Position numbers and translations under genes: made by a program
DNA from: Rhynchonema sp. JSB1_4
Lineage: Eukaryota; Nematoda; Chromadorea; Monhysterida; Xyalidae
Length of the DNA stretch: 64,000 bases
Direction: 5' to 3'
Assembly: GCA_030248065.1 (NCBI GenBank)
Contig: JASAMV010001682.1
Span: forward strand, 1-64,000
Notes under the pieces: model-generated
What the model was told of the DNA's origin: nothing
The model's input: only the letters and a program-made list of their open reading frames with translations
The model's database searches: none
Shown: positions 33,845 to 45,129 of the stretch, piece by piece
Layout: every line of letters begins with the position of its first letter
Position numbering within the stretch: position 1 is the first letter of the stretch

Positions 33845-35151
33845 TACCTACATGTTACTTCGATGTCATACCCAATCAGGTCGGTCATGTACGACTGATT
33901 CAGCTACCCGACAAGTATTTGTACAGCTTATATTCTCAATTCTGTGTGGTTTACGAGTGAATCTTGTTTATTCGACCACAAACTGTTGTGTCTGATACCA
34001 CAGAGCAGCAATCATAGGTCCATATCAAGCACAGACTGTTGGATCGCACCGAAATGACGTAAACACCCATCATAAGTGATGCAAACCCAGTCACAAAAGT
34101 GACTTGTCAATTAAAGTTGCATTTCTTTCGCGTTTTTAGGCAAATTTGGTAAAATTTCCCCGAATCCCAGACTTTTTTAAAAAAAACTTGATTAAAAAAA
34201 TTTTTTTTCAACCCTGCCTTTTGGGCCAGGTACCTTTTGGGCCATGCACTTCTTGGGCCACGTGCGCATGATGTACCTTTTGGGCAACATGTTTATTTTT
34301 ACTCACATGATCGCTTGCGCATACGCATACTGTACATAAAATTGGGCGACGCTTGTGCTCAAACATTTAATAAAACAGCTATTCCTACGGCAGTCACTTT
34401 CGACTTACATGGAAATCAGAACAACGCAATACACTCTTTAGACACAGAACAACATCAACTTGGTGATCGGATCGAATGTGACTTGCCATGGTCGCGCGTG
34501 TTTCTTGCATTAAGGATGTTAAGAACATTACTGGAGTACTAAATTCCTCCAGCTTAAAAGTTATTCATCCTAGGTCGCGAACATATTTTACGCTGGTCGA
34601 AATGAGTGGCATCACTAAATTTCTTGAGAAGTCACGTCACCAAGACAGAACTGGTCCGATCCGATCACTAAGTTTGATGTCGCCTACAGTGAATCCTTTT
34701 GTAGTCAATTTTTTAACATGCAATATACTTTGGATCACAATCAGCAATTAACCCCCCGAACAACTTCATACACAGGTAACCAGATTTTGTGATCAAAAAT
34801 AATCTGGCTTCGTTCCAGATCCTAAAGTCAGCTTACAAAACCCCAAAAAATTACACCATGATCAAGAGTGGGCACTCATAAAAAATGTTGAAATGTGACA
34901 AGCGCTGTCAAATGGTTTTTACCCACGTGCCTTATATTATCGCTTATGTAACATCAACCAACCTGCCGTCTACGTCTATGCTTGTGTTTTGATGGCGATC
35001 GATAAATTATACACACTTTCTATTTCCAGCGTTTTGGGAGCCATTAATGTTTCATAACTCGACTTTTAAAGTTGAAAAGCAGAGCTCAAATGCAAACAAA
35101 CACGATGAATTTTGCATAGCAACACGCATTTCAAAATAGTATTGATTTCAG

Positions 35152-38100
35152 TTCCTTCAACTGGATGACAATGTTGCGAAGTCAAGCTCGATACCGAAAC
35201 CACCCCCGCCACCGATGCATGATTCGAACATAAGAGGACCACCAAACAAACCATCGCCCGGTCAATTGAAGGCCGCCATCGCCAATCTGCGGAAATCGCC
35301 CGAACCTCGCTTGGTATCGGCCAGGGAGCACTACTTGGCGCAGAAAGAAACTGCCGTAAGTTGTGTGCAATACTCGCAATAAAAACAGGCTGACTGAACG
35401 GCTGAAACGTGAAGGAAGCCGAACCAGATTTTCGTGCCTGCCCTTTGGATATTGAGCCGAAGTTTTGTCCAGGCTGTGAAGTGCACTGGGCGAACGACCT
35501 TACGCATCTGTGTTCGTGTACACAAGGCAGAAGCTCACCTTTCAAAATGTTTTCGACTTTCTCCCCGACATTTATCAATAACGATACGATTTAACCTTGT
35601 GTGCACGCATTGCGTTAGATCTGTGGATGCAGTTTCGGCCCATAATGCCAGACTGCAATGGCCCCCTGGGCCTTGTCAATGACAAAAGCGCCAACGGTCA
35701 CCTCCATAAACCAAAAATGCTCCATCTCAAGTTTGTTGGTTGAGTGAACATAAGCGGTCACCACAGATCTCTTTTGATAGCAAAGTGCACTGGGTGCTGT
35801 CTTGTGGACGTGCTTTGCACAAAAGAGGACAGATCAATAACGATACGATTTAGCCTCGTGCTCGACAATAACCTTATCGGCGTTTATGTACTCATGTTGG
35901 TACTTTCGTTTTTCGGCTACAGAATGAAGCACCCACATCGCCTACGAGCCCAACCAATTCCTACAAAGTGTTCGAGAGCGAAACTCGTGTGGTGAAAATA
36001 CCATCGACCGGCACTGCATCCCATAGTGAAACATCAGACGATAGGCCAAGAGCTACATTAGTCAAGACACAGCCGGGGCCGGTGGCCAATGTTGACAGAA
36101 ATGCACCGCCAAACAAACCATCAGCCGGTCAGTTGAAGGCCGCTATCGTCAAACTCCGCAAAGCACCCAAGCCTCGAGTCGTATCGGCCAGGGAACACTA
36201 TTTGGCACAAAAGGACAGTGATGTAAGTTGAAGTTGGGAGCTTCCTGTACCTGCCCATGTCCAAGGATTATACAAATCCTTACCTCTCTATATCGGTCGG
36301 TTATCTATGTACGTATAAGTAAAACGCGTCTAAGCGCCGTAAACGCTGGTTGAAACTAAATATCGGTTGTTGCATTAAGGATGTTAAGAACATTACTGGA
36401 GCATTAAACTCCTCCAGCTCAAAGGTTATTCATTTTAGGTCGGGGACATCTTTTATGTTTTATGGTCGAAATTAGTGTCATGGCGAAATTTTTTAACGCC
36501 CTTTAATTCAAAGAAGTCACGTGACCAAGGGAGAACCTTTCCGATCCAATCACTAAGTTTGACATTGCTTACTGAACCCTTTTGGACAGTCAATTTTTTA
36601 ACAGACAATCTACTTTGAATCACAATCCGCAGTTAACCCCCGAACAACAACTTCTTACACAAGTGAGCAGATTTTGTGATCAAAAATAATCTAGGAGGAG
36701 ATTGTTTGGCTTGGTTCCAGATCCCAAAGTCAGCTGACAAAACCCTAAAAATCACTCCATGGTCAAGAGTGGGCACCCATAAAAACCGTTGAAATGTATC
36801 CCGCGCCGTCAAATGGTTTTTACCCACGTGCCTTATATTATCGCTCATGTAACATCAACCAACCTGCCCTCTACGTCTATGCTTGTGTGTTGGTGGCGAT
36901 CGATAAATTATACGCACTTTCTATTTCCAGCGTTTTGGGAGCCATTAATGTTTCAACAACACAACAAATACGGTCTAAAGAGTTGACAGAAACAATACAT
37001 CCACACGTCCTCTCGATCAAACCTAAATAAGGAGAAATCAACAAAAAAGAATGTTAGTGTTAAAACGGACAGATTGTGAGACGTTTGTACCGGTTATTAT
37101 GGTCACTTACTGGGCCTATCGTGTCGTGGACCTCTGGAACAGGCTCCCAGAGGACGTCGTCTCTGCTGCCTCAATTGCGGCCTTTAAAACTAAACTAAAC
37201 TCACGTGGTCGAGACGTAGTTTCTTGCCACATTTCATCAAAATTCTCAGCTGTCGTTGACTGATCCCCTCAGTCACTGGGTTGCTGCTTTCAGGTCATCA
37301 TCAATTTTGTTGACATCTGTTATCATCTCGTGTTCGCCATCAATCGCTGGATTTATCGCCTGCCGTTGCTGTGTTGTTTGTTGTTTTTGAATCTCTCCGG
37401 TACGTTTTGTCGTTTGATCATGCATGATTATAATTTTGTGTGCTATTTACTGATATGTCTCTTTTTTAGGTGTTTGCCGGATCTCCTGAAGGTCTTTGCG
37501 TGAGCTTACAGATAAAATTTGAATTTGAATTTGAATTTGTCAGTCAGACAGGCGCATACTGCAACACGCGGGCAGTGCTCGAACGGGATTGCTTATCGCG
37601 ATACGGGATATTAATCCGGATCTGGATTTCTTAACCGGATTGAAATTTTCCGGGGTTGAGATTGAATATCGGGATTACAGTTTTTGGCACACATATTCGT
37701 CACATTACCGAAAGTGTTTCATTTTTTGCATCCCGTATCAGGGCTTCAAGACACCCCCGCAGCAAAAATAAGGCCAAATAGTACCAAACTAAACGCGACC
37801 ATTTTTCTTTCACATTTCTGTTGTCACGCTTGTTTCTGTATCATACAATTATGATACAATTCAACTTTCAGCAGCTTCATAATCCCGATTAAAATGCCAG
37901 ATCGGGATTGGGATCCGCAATATTGATCGAGATCGGGAACTTATCGGGATTGAAGACCTCCGGATCGGGATCCCGTTCGAGCACTGCACACGGGTATGTC
38001 GCTCTGACGTGACTGTCTCAAATGATACCCACACACAGCTGTGCCCCACATATGTTTTTGATGGAAGGCGTAAATCTTGGTCCAAAATGCATGTGGCATC

Positions 38101-40739
38101 GGTTGCGCAACTTTCATACAATCGACGCCAGATTAGTTCGCCACATAGTGTAGGTACTGTGGGCGTGATCCTGGTTCAGGCTGTCTGACTGACAAGAGTG
38201 ACTGTCGTGACAATAACTGTTTTATTAAACGTGAGAGCACAAGCGTCGTCCAAGCGCAAGCGATCATTTTTTGGACAGTCAATTTTTTAACAGGCAATCT
38301 ACTTTGAATCACAATCCGCAGTTAACCCCCGAACAACTCCATACACAAGTGAGCAGATTTTGCGATCAAAAATAATCTAGGAGGAGATCGTTTGGCTTCG
38401 TTCCATGTCCCAAAGTCATGACAAAACCCTAAAAATCACTCCATGATCAAGAGTGGGCACCCATAACGAACTTTTATTCTTTGCTCTGAACATTGCAATC
38501 ATTATGCATAATAAATTCACCAATGTGAATGTGTGACTGAAACTCGAAATGATGGTCAACGGACCAGTGCAGTATAAAAAGTAGTGCAATAAAAACCGTT
38601 GAAATGTATCGCACGCCGTTAAATGGTTTTTACCCACGTGCATTATATAATCATTCATGTAACATCAACCAACCTGCCGTCTACGTCTATGCTTGTGTGT
38701 TGATGCGATCGATGAATTATACGCACTTTCTATTTCCAGCGTTTTGGGAGCCATTAATGTTTCAACAACACTACAAATAGGGTCTAAAGAGTTGACAGAA
38801 ACGTGTTGTTTCCAGTTTGCACAGCTTGAAAAAAGAAGAAATCAGCAAAAAAATGTTAGCGTTGAAACGGACAGGTTGTGAGAGGGTTTGTACCGGTTAT
38901 TATGGGCACTTTTGTCAGTCACACAGGGGCATGCTGCAACACGCGGGCAGTGCTCGAACGGGATTGCTTATCGAGATACGCGATATTAATCGGGATCTGG
39001 ATTTCCTAACGGGATTGAAATTTTTCTCATCGAGATTGATTATCGATATTGGGACTACAGTTTTTGACACAATATTTCGGTATAAAATGCGAAGTTTCCG
39101 AATAAATCACCTGGGGATTTATTTGGATAAATCACTTGGGGATTTATTTGAATAAATCACCTGGGATTTACTTGGAAAATATTTTTTTTCAAGAAATGAA
39201 GCGGACCCCAAATCCTTTACTTGAGAGTAAATCCTTTAAAATAAATCACCTGGGGATTTACTTGGCGTTCTCCGGTATCTGCTTTTCAGACTCCAGTCGA
39301 CGAGCCAGTGAATGCAGCATCGCCGAGTCGGCACAGCGTGACACGCACATTGAGTGTGAGCAAGACGGTCGTCGAACCACCTGATGCAACACTAATCGAT
39401 AAGCAATCAAATCGATCAAATAATCCCAAAATGTCATCGGCCAAAAGATCGCCCGCGGTGATGGACAACAGCGGTTGCCAACAGCAACCGAACAAACCAT
39501 CGCCCGGTCAATTAAAGGCCGCCATTGCTAATCTAAGAAAATCGCCCGAACCTCGATTGGTATCGGCCAGGGAGCAGTACTTGGCGCAGCGGGAAAGTGA
39601 ACAGGTTAGTACGAATGCCTTGCCGGTCCCATATTGACTCATGCGGTATTGTGCTGCTGTGGATAACCGATCGCTAGATCGATGACGATTTTGAGATGAC
39701 GATTTAATTGATGACCATAATTTCATAACGATCCTATAATAATCTTCAGAGCTCATCAGTGCACACGCCCCAAACAGTGTCGGCATCTGCGTCAGCGAAC
39801 AGTGCGCCGAGCCACAATGGTCCGCCAAACAAACCGTCGCCCGACCATCTGCGAGCGGCGATTTCCAGTCTGCGAAAGTCACCCGAACCGCGTGTGATGT
39901 CCGCCAGTGACCACTACCTGGCACAGAAACAATGCGAAGTGAGTCAAAAGTGGTGTCACAGCCAAACCAGCGGCTTTTGAAGGACCGCAGCCACCTAAAT
40001 ACATATGTATATTTGCTGAGGGCAGTATAGTCCTATAGCAAGGCTAACCTCAAGCCGCCTAAGCCTAAATCTTATCAACAAGTTTAGCAGCATTCCGTAC
40101 CCGCAGTTTTGTCCTCCACTGTTTAGTGCATACCCAGGAAAAGAGCCGGTCTTGCGAGCATAGATGTATAGGCACACCGGTAGTAAATCAGACGCGAACA
40201 TTTTGAAAAAAAAACAATTTTTCAGATGCCATCCCAGTGCGATGATGTTACACCAGGCAGCAGCAGCACGCACACAACAATGCAGTCGTCAACGAGCTCA
40301 ACCACTGCCGTTCCACCGGCACCCCCACCACCATATGTGCAGAATGAAACATCAGCCAGCGCACGCCCACCCAATCGTCCGTCGCCCGGTCAACTGCAGG
40401 CGGCAATCGCAAAGTTGCGGAAACCACAGCAAACACGCGTAATGTCGGCCAGCGAACAGTTCCTGGCGCAACGCGAATGGGATGTGAGTGGCATTGTTCA
40501 TTCATCAGCAGAGATTTCATGTCTAGATACAGTCAACGCCATAGTGAATCCCCTGAACGAACAATCAGTCCCCAAATTGGTGTAATGCTCCCACGCGGTG
40601 CTCCACCAAGACGTGAATATTTTTCATGGTGAACAAAATAATCAGGTCCCGTTCTGTTTATGTTGAGGTTTGAGTCGACAAAAATTATTTTCAGCAAATT
40701 CAGCAACAACACGAGGCCGACATGAAAGCTGCGAAGTGA
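35152..40739 (+). CDS. Proline-rich protein with five tandem exon-encoded repeats (5' end missing)
   Basis: Six phase-0 exons: 35152-35355, 35923-36222, 39290-39604, 39750-39938, 40226-40483 and 40695-40739 (stop), 437 codons in all. Each of the first five ends with a copy of the same ~35-residue motif, roughly (P)PNKPSPGQLKAAIANLR followed by KSPEPRLVSAREHYLAQKE, immediately before the donor. Conserved positions: N-[KR]-P-S, AAI, LRK, R-x-[VM]-S-A, [YF]LAQ. The variable exon starts are Ser/Thr/Pro-rich, with PKPPPPPM in exon 1 and PPAPPPPYV in exon 5. The final exon encodes QIQQQHEADMKAAK. No TM segment or signal peptide is visible, so it is probably intracellular, with motifs that could be helical docking units. 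I do not recognise the family; a loose resemblance to short actin-binding helices is not enough to call. No start exon is seen: the DNA upstream is the end of the inverted duplication. Confidence 0.8.
36365..38940. repeat. Two further dispersed-repeat copies in an intron
   Basis: The intron between repeat exons 2 and 3 holds two partial copies, about 36365-37570 and 38270-38940, of the block found at the ends of the inverted duplication (10380-11440, 34237-35054), both in right-arm orientation. Between them and after them are short blocks of reiterated cgggattgaa/atcgggat sequence (37590-37700, 37880-37985, 38950-39060). The second is followed by tandem aaatcacctggggatttatttgg units (39105-39265). 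Confidence 0.65.
37111..37540 (+). mobile_element. 5'-truncated LINE 3' end
   Basis: The segment encodes YRVVDLWNRLPEDVVSAASI followed by AAFKTKL, the typical C-terminus of a non-LTR retrotransposon reverse-transcriptase ORF, then a stop (37261), a 3' UTR of about 240 bp and a (GAATTT)n tail at 37510-37536. A short tandem-repeat tail suits CR1/RTE-like LINEs. It interrupts the dispersed repeat: the uninterrupted sequence reads straight through at about 38900. Confidence 0.8.
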
Positions 40740-41146
40740 TTGCTGTAAGCCTGTACAGAGAGCAGAGTTTTTGCACAGTTTCTGCAAATCTTGCGCCTTC
40801 TTGTGCATGCTGACCTTATTTATGATTTCAATGAGACTATGACGTTGTTGTATGTATTATTATATACATTTCTATGTGCATATTCAGTGTCAATTATCTT
40901 GGTGCTTTCAATCACAAAAAAGCTTGATCACATGAATTCGATGTTAAAGAATACTGCATTCGCCTCTGATTGAGCTTGTAAAACCAAACGCATCAACAAT
41001 GACTGGCTTTGGTCACTTGAATCCAGAAGCAATGTTTCGTCATCACCAAATTCGCTTGGCCGCAATCCCCTGAAAACTAGACGCTGTGTTGATAGATTAT
41101 GGCACCCCAATTAGGCATCATAACCGCAAAGCCCCTTTTTAAAGTG

Positions 41147-41886
41147 CTACAACACGTTTTTCGAAGCGTCACTAACAATGACACATGTAACTGGGCGCAA
41201 GTTGGTGTTGTTGCACCCAGATGCAGTGTCTTTGCCATCGATTTTGGCCGCGATAACAGCTGATTTGATGGTACGATTGACAGTAGCGATCCCACGGGGG
41301 ACAGGACATTGCGGATCCAGCTGTGAAACATCAACAAACATGTGAAACATCACTTGATCAAAAATGGCTTTTCTTGACTTGGTGCACGAATTGTCATACG
41401 GTTCGGTTCCAGAAGTCATCATGACCCACATCGAGGAAACTGGGCGACCGGGCAGCTTTCAGCCAATCTGTACCTATAGCAGGTGTACTAGCTACAGTAT
41501 GTGGGTTAGTATATCACCGAACATGTAAGTCGTATTACATTAGGCCGCATCTGAGTGAATCAATCCGGGGATTTCTCAAGTCCGAAGAGGTCGGGCCTGC
41601 CACGCTTTTGAACCCGAAAGATGGCAGCATGTAGTCCCGTTTCATCCCAACTGTTGTTCCACAGCAGTCCAAGTACCTACAACCTTGAGGCAAGCCAACC
41701 TCCTGCACTACCACCATCACCAGCGGCGGCGGCACCAAGTTGGATTGTTTCCACTGGTTTCGAATCCTTAGCACCAGGGGGACGATGTCGTTGTTCGGCT
41801 TCAGCTTGCGAGGCTTGTTGACCCAAAGTGTCCACAACAAACAGTAGGATGGCAAATATCACAGCTGAGTGCTTCGTGGGGCGCAT
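41147..41886 (-). CDS. Possible secreted protein (model incomplete)
   Basis: A minus-strand frame starting at 41886 begins MRPTKHSAVIFAILLFVVD followed by TLGQ, a good signal peptide, then a low-complexity Q/A/G-rich stretch ending near 41695 at CAAG|GTTGTA. Downstream on the same strand, 41147-41431 encodes a moderately cysteine-containing segment (DNSCTKSRKAIF, LDPQCPVPRGIA, ASGCNNTNLRPVTC) ending in a stop. It contains a 33 bp stretch with GT..AG ends and the TGATGTTTCACAG acceptor. Exon joining between the two is uncertain; phases for the simplest join do not match, so an exon between 41535 and 41690 may exist. Confidence 0.4.
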
Positions 41887-42299
41887 AGTGAACTTGTATG
41901 TAGTAGTTCTACAGCAACGTAGAGTGATAAAACGACTGTTAGCTGCGCCTTCTGCTTTGGTCTGCTTGTTCGATTCTCGTAACAGACTGCAGGTTTGTCA
42001 GGGAGAAATGAATTTTTAAAAAAAACATTACAACTGTAGTCCGGCTTTTCTCGCATGTGTTTGTTGATCTTTTGCAAAGTGCTTTTTGGTGAAAAAAGGT
42101 CGTTTTCAGTTGAACATGTCATGATTGAATGAGCAACGTAGGTAACGTTGATCTAAGCAAGCAAGCATGCGGATCCGAATGCGAATTCCATGTCAACCTA
42201 CAGTGAGAAAGCTGTCAACAAATTATCATTCCTGTAAAGATCACTCAGAAATTTGTACCTCTGCTGTCAGCCACATCGAAGCACAAAGATTATTCCATT

Positions 42300-42895
42300 A
42301 CCAATTTCGAAAATGACGCGCAAAACGGAAAATTATGCGAAATCTTCCGTTTTTTCTTGTTATTGGTATATTCGGTGAAAGGTTGAAAGAAAACCTGTAT
42401 GAAAAAATTACGTTATCTCACACCAGCCAAAAATTTAATAGATAACGTCAAAGCAATCACAGTCGGAAAGTGGGATAATTTCTGATACCGGTTTTCAAAA
42501 TTGGTGAGATGAAACCATGACACCGACATGGACAAAATTATGGGATGAAATGGAAATTGAAGAAGCCAAATGACGCAAATAGTGAAATTAAAAATACATA
42601 GCAGACGCCTCCGTTCAAATTATATGCATCATGTGTGATGTGCATGATTTGTAATAAATTTTGTCGTCATTGTTCAAAAATACGCGCACAAATCAAGTGG
42701 AAGAAACCTGAAGAACCGACACTTAACAGTGGTCTTCATGGATGCTGCACCTTTCCATGATTTGAAGTGAATATTGGCCGGTCGGCGTTGTACCCAAACA
42801 CTCAACAGTGACACAACGCAACACGTTGTCTGTCTGCTCCCAATTTTCCCCGTTTGCTTGCAAGATATATACCTTGTACGTACATGCAATCCAGG
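42300..42895 (+). promoter_or_regulatory. Duplicated upstream region of six-Cys gene A
   Basis: About 600 bp upstream of gene A is recognisably similar to 46560-47136 upstream of gene B, sharing for example ttcggtgaaaggttgaaa, ttatctcac(a/g)cca and ccaaaaattt(a/g)atagat. The similarity runs into both first exons, so the gene pair arose by tandem duplication including promoter DNA. No specific binding site is claimed. Confidence 0.6.
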
Positions 42896-44632
42896 ATGGA
42901 GTCCAAATGCCCCATATTTATATGTGTGCTCATTTTTGTCCCGATCACGATGGTGGCGACCCAACAATTATCGCAACCGGTCGCCACATCACTCACTCGT
43001 CCCACCGGTCGCGGTGACCGAATATCGCATCAACCCGTTCGCACCACGCAGCTGTCGCGCGAATGGGGCGGAGGTCAGTGCTATGTAGTTACGTACGTAG
43101 GAATGCGTAGGCCACTGTGGCACTTCTGTCCATAGTTAGTTTGGATTTAACAATGCCATAGTAGATTAGGCCCAACCTGACAAGACAAATACAGGTCAAT
43201 GAAAGGCATTAAATGAACGGACAACATCATGATTTGTGTTGTTCGTTGTGCATTATTTTCGTTTTTTTTGTCAATAACTCATATCGTTGCCTCCAACTCG
43301 TATTTATATGCCTTGAATTTATTTCTGGCGGTCTTGTGAAGTACGGACTTTATGGCCGCACTCAGACAAACGCGAAAAGCGAAAAGCAAAAAGTTTTTCA
43401 GCGTAGTCATCATCCACAGCGCACGCCAAACAGCCTCTGAAACATTTTGTTAGAGCATCACTGTGGTTTAGGCCCGTGGTTAAAGGGGGCCTGCCGCTAA
43501 TGTTTTTTGGGTTTTGGACTTCGGTTTTTTATATTAATCGTTAGTTGTCACTGAGATGAAGAACATTAACCTTCAAGAACTTCACCAAACTGACGTTTAC
43601 CCACCGAAATCGATCAACCAACATGGCCGCACGGGAACAAACTATCCCAATATTGATGCACTATGTGTGCATGGAAATCAGGATTTCCAAAGCATAATTC
43701 AAATCACAGAGGTGTGGTATAGGCGGCGCGTTACGGTAGGTTGACAAAACATTTGTTATTTACAAAAGAGCTAATGTTTTATCGGGCTACCGTAACCCGC
43801 CGCCTATATCACGCCCCAGTGATTTTGAATTTCTCTTGTCATTCCTGATCATCATGTGCAAATGTGCATCAATATCGGACAGTTTTGTTCCCGATAGACC
43901 ATCTTGGCGGATCGATTTCGGTGGGTAATCGCCATTTTGGTGAAGTTCGTCAAAACTAATGTTCTTGATCTCGATGCCAACAAACGATATAAGTGAAAAA
44001 ACCGAGGTCGAAAACCAAAAAAAACAATAGCGGCGGGGCCGCTTTAAGGAGTTGTTGCTGTGCTGAACTTTTCGCTTTTCGCTTTTCGCGTTTGTCTGAG
44101 TGCGGCCTATACGATGTGCAATGTGCCGCTTCATCTTGCCAGTGGCATACCTGCAGCAAATTGTGAAATTGACGCATTCTAACTGCCACTGCAAACTTGA
44201 TTATTGCAGCAGTTGCAGATCTCTGAGCGCGCTATAAATTACCAACAACTTGTAGGTGGTCCAAACGCACAAAATTCATTTCTCATAGAGTACCCCAACT
44301 TCAGGTGGTGGCCAAGGACATCACTTGCAATACGAAGAGAGCGTCAGTTCGTGCTACACGCTCACCGATGCCTGGCAACAACACTGCGTCTGGGTGGACG
44401 TGTACGCCTACGCGTCGCACTCGTACAGTTCATGCAGATGTTGGTCATCTGCTATCTTTTTTGTCGATATAATTTTTGTGATTTCTATATGTGCACATTC
44501 TGGTTTCGAAGAGTTTGAACAATTCTAGTTGGCTGTCGACCGGTGAAATTGACGCGCGAAATGCACTGCCAGTGGGTAAAGGTGCCACAACCGTCCGTCT
44601 GCCGTCGGCAATATTGGTGGCATCGTCGTTGA
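42896..44632 (+). CDS. Secreted six-cysteine protein A
   Basis: Three exons: 42896-43073, 44305-44439 and 44529-44632 (138 residues plus stop), all phase-compatible. The start MESKCPIFICVLIFVPITMV is a signal peptide; an in-frame ATG at 42884 is an alternative, but the chosen one aligns with gene B. After a basic Ser/Thr/Arg-rich propeptide-like stretch and GGGQGHH comes the conserved domain: CYTLTDAWQQHC, VWVDVYAYASHSYSSC, RFGC, then RPVKLTREMHC, QWVKVPQPSVC and a basic-aromatic end RRQYWWHRR. Cysteine spacing is C-x10-C-x15-C-x3-C-x10-C-x10-C, expected to form three disulfides. Family not recognised; candidate roles (peptide hormone, cystine-knot-like ligand, defence peptide) are open. The first intron carries a 754 bp foldback element. 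Confidence 0.75.
43354..44107. mobile_element. Foldback element, 3 bp target duplication
   Basis: Inverted repeats cover nearly the whole 754 bp. The ends read GGCCGCACTCAGACAAACGC and its reverse complement, flanked by TAT on each side. The centre (43710-43815) is a hairpin around cctaccgtaac. GGCCGC termini and a 3 bp duplication resemble PIF/Harbinger-type MITEs and match the element at 45130-46029. No transposase. Confidence 0.75.
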
Positions 44633-45129
44633 GATCGCGAGCGTTCGACGATGTTTCATTTTGAGCATGTTCGGTTGCACCAACGCACGATTATTCATCG
44701 CCATTTCGGACTATTAGACTTTTTTTATCGCGGTTGCACGAAAATATAGTGTATTATATATTTGTGTCTGCTTACCCAAGCCCATCTCAGTGGTCACATT
44801 TACCGCAGCACAAAAATGACAATGGAGAATAAAGTTGGAGCAGATGCGGCAAGAAAAAAATGCAAAAAATACGGTAGGGGTCGAAATAAAGAAAAACATA
44901 CACAGGAAGCAACGTACAAATCAAACGGGAAATGACCAACTCCGGCCGGTATAAAATGATGCCCCGAAATAGAAACAAAGAAGAAAATGACGATGATGAT
45001 GGTAAAAAATGAGCAGCACAAAAAATTGAAAAAGTCAAGAAAAGCGCAAAATGAACAAATAAAGTTAAATTTAGAAGGCCGCTCCCATCCCATCCGTCTA
45101 CCTGCATGTCAGTCACCGTAAAACAGTAA

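Larger units (their letters stand above)
22968..35053. repeat. Right arm of ~24 kb imperfect inverted duplication
   Basis: This is the reverse-complement counterpart of 10621-22812. It contains RPS3A exons 1-2, the kinase gene and three 3' exons of the DEG/ENaC gene including TM2. Two MITEs (32819-33024 and 33571-33844) are present only here. Homology with the left arm stops at gagccattaatgttt near 35053. Confidence 0.9.

Noticed and set aside
10621..35053. Palindrome as a simple fold-back sequencing artefact
   Set aside because: Arm-specific transposon insertions with clean target duplications and many spaced substitutions are not produced by fold-back reads. A haplotype mis-join is still possible.
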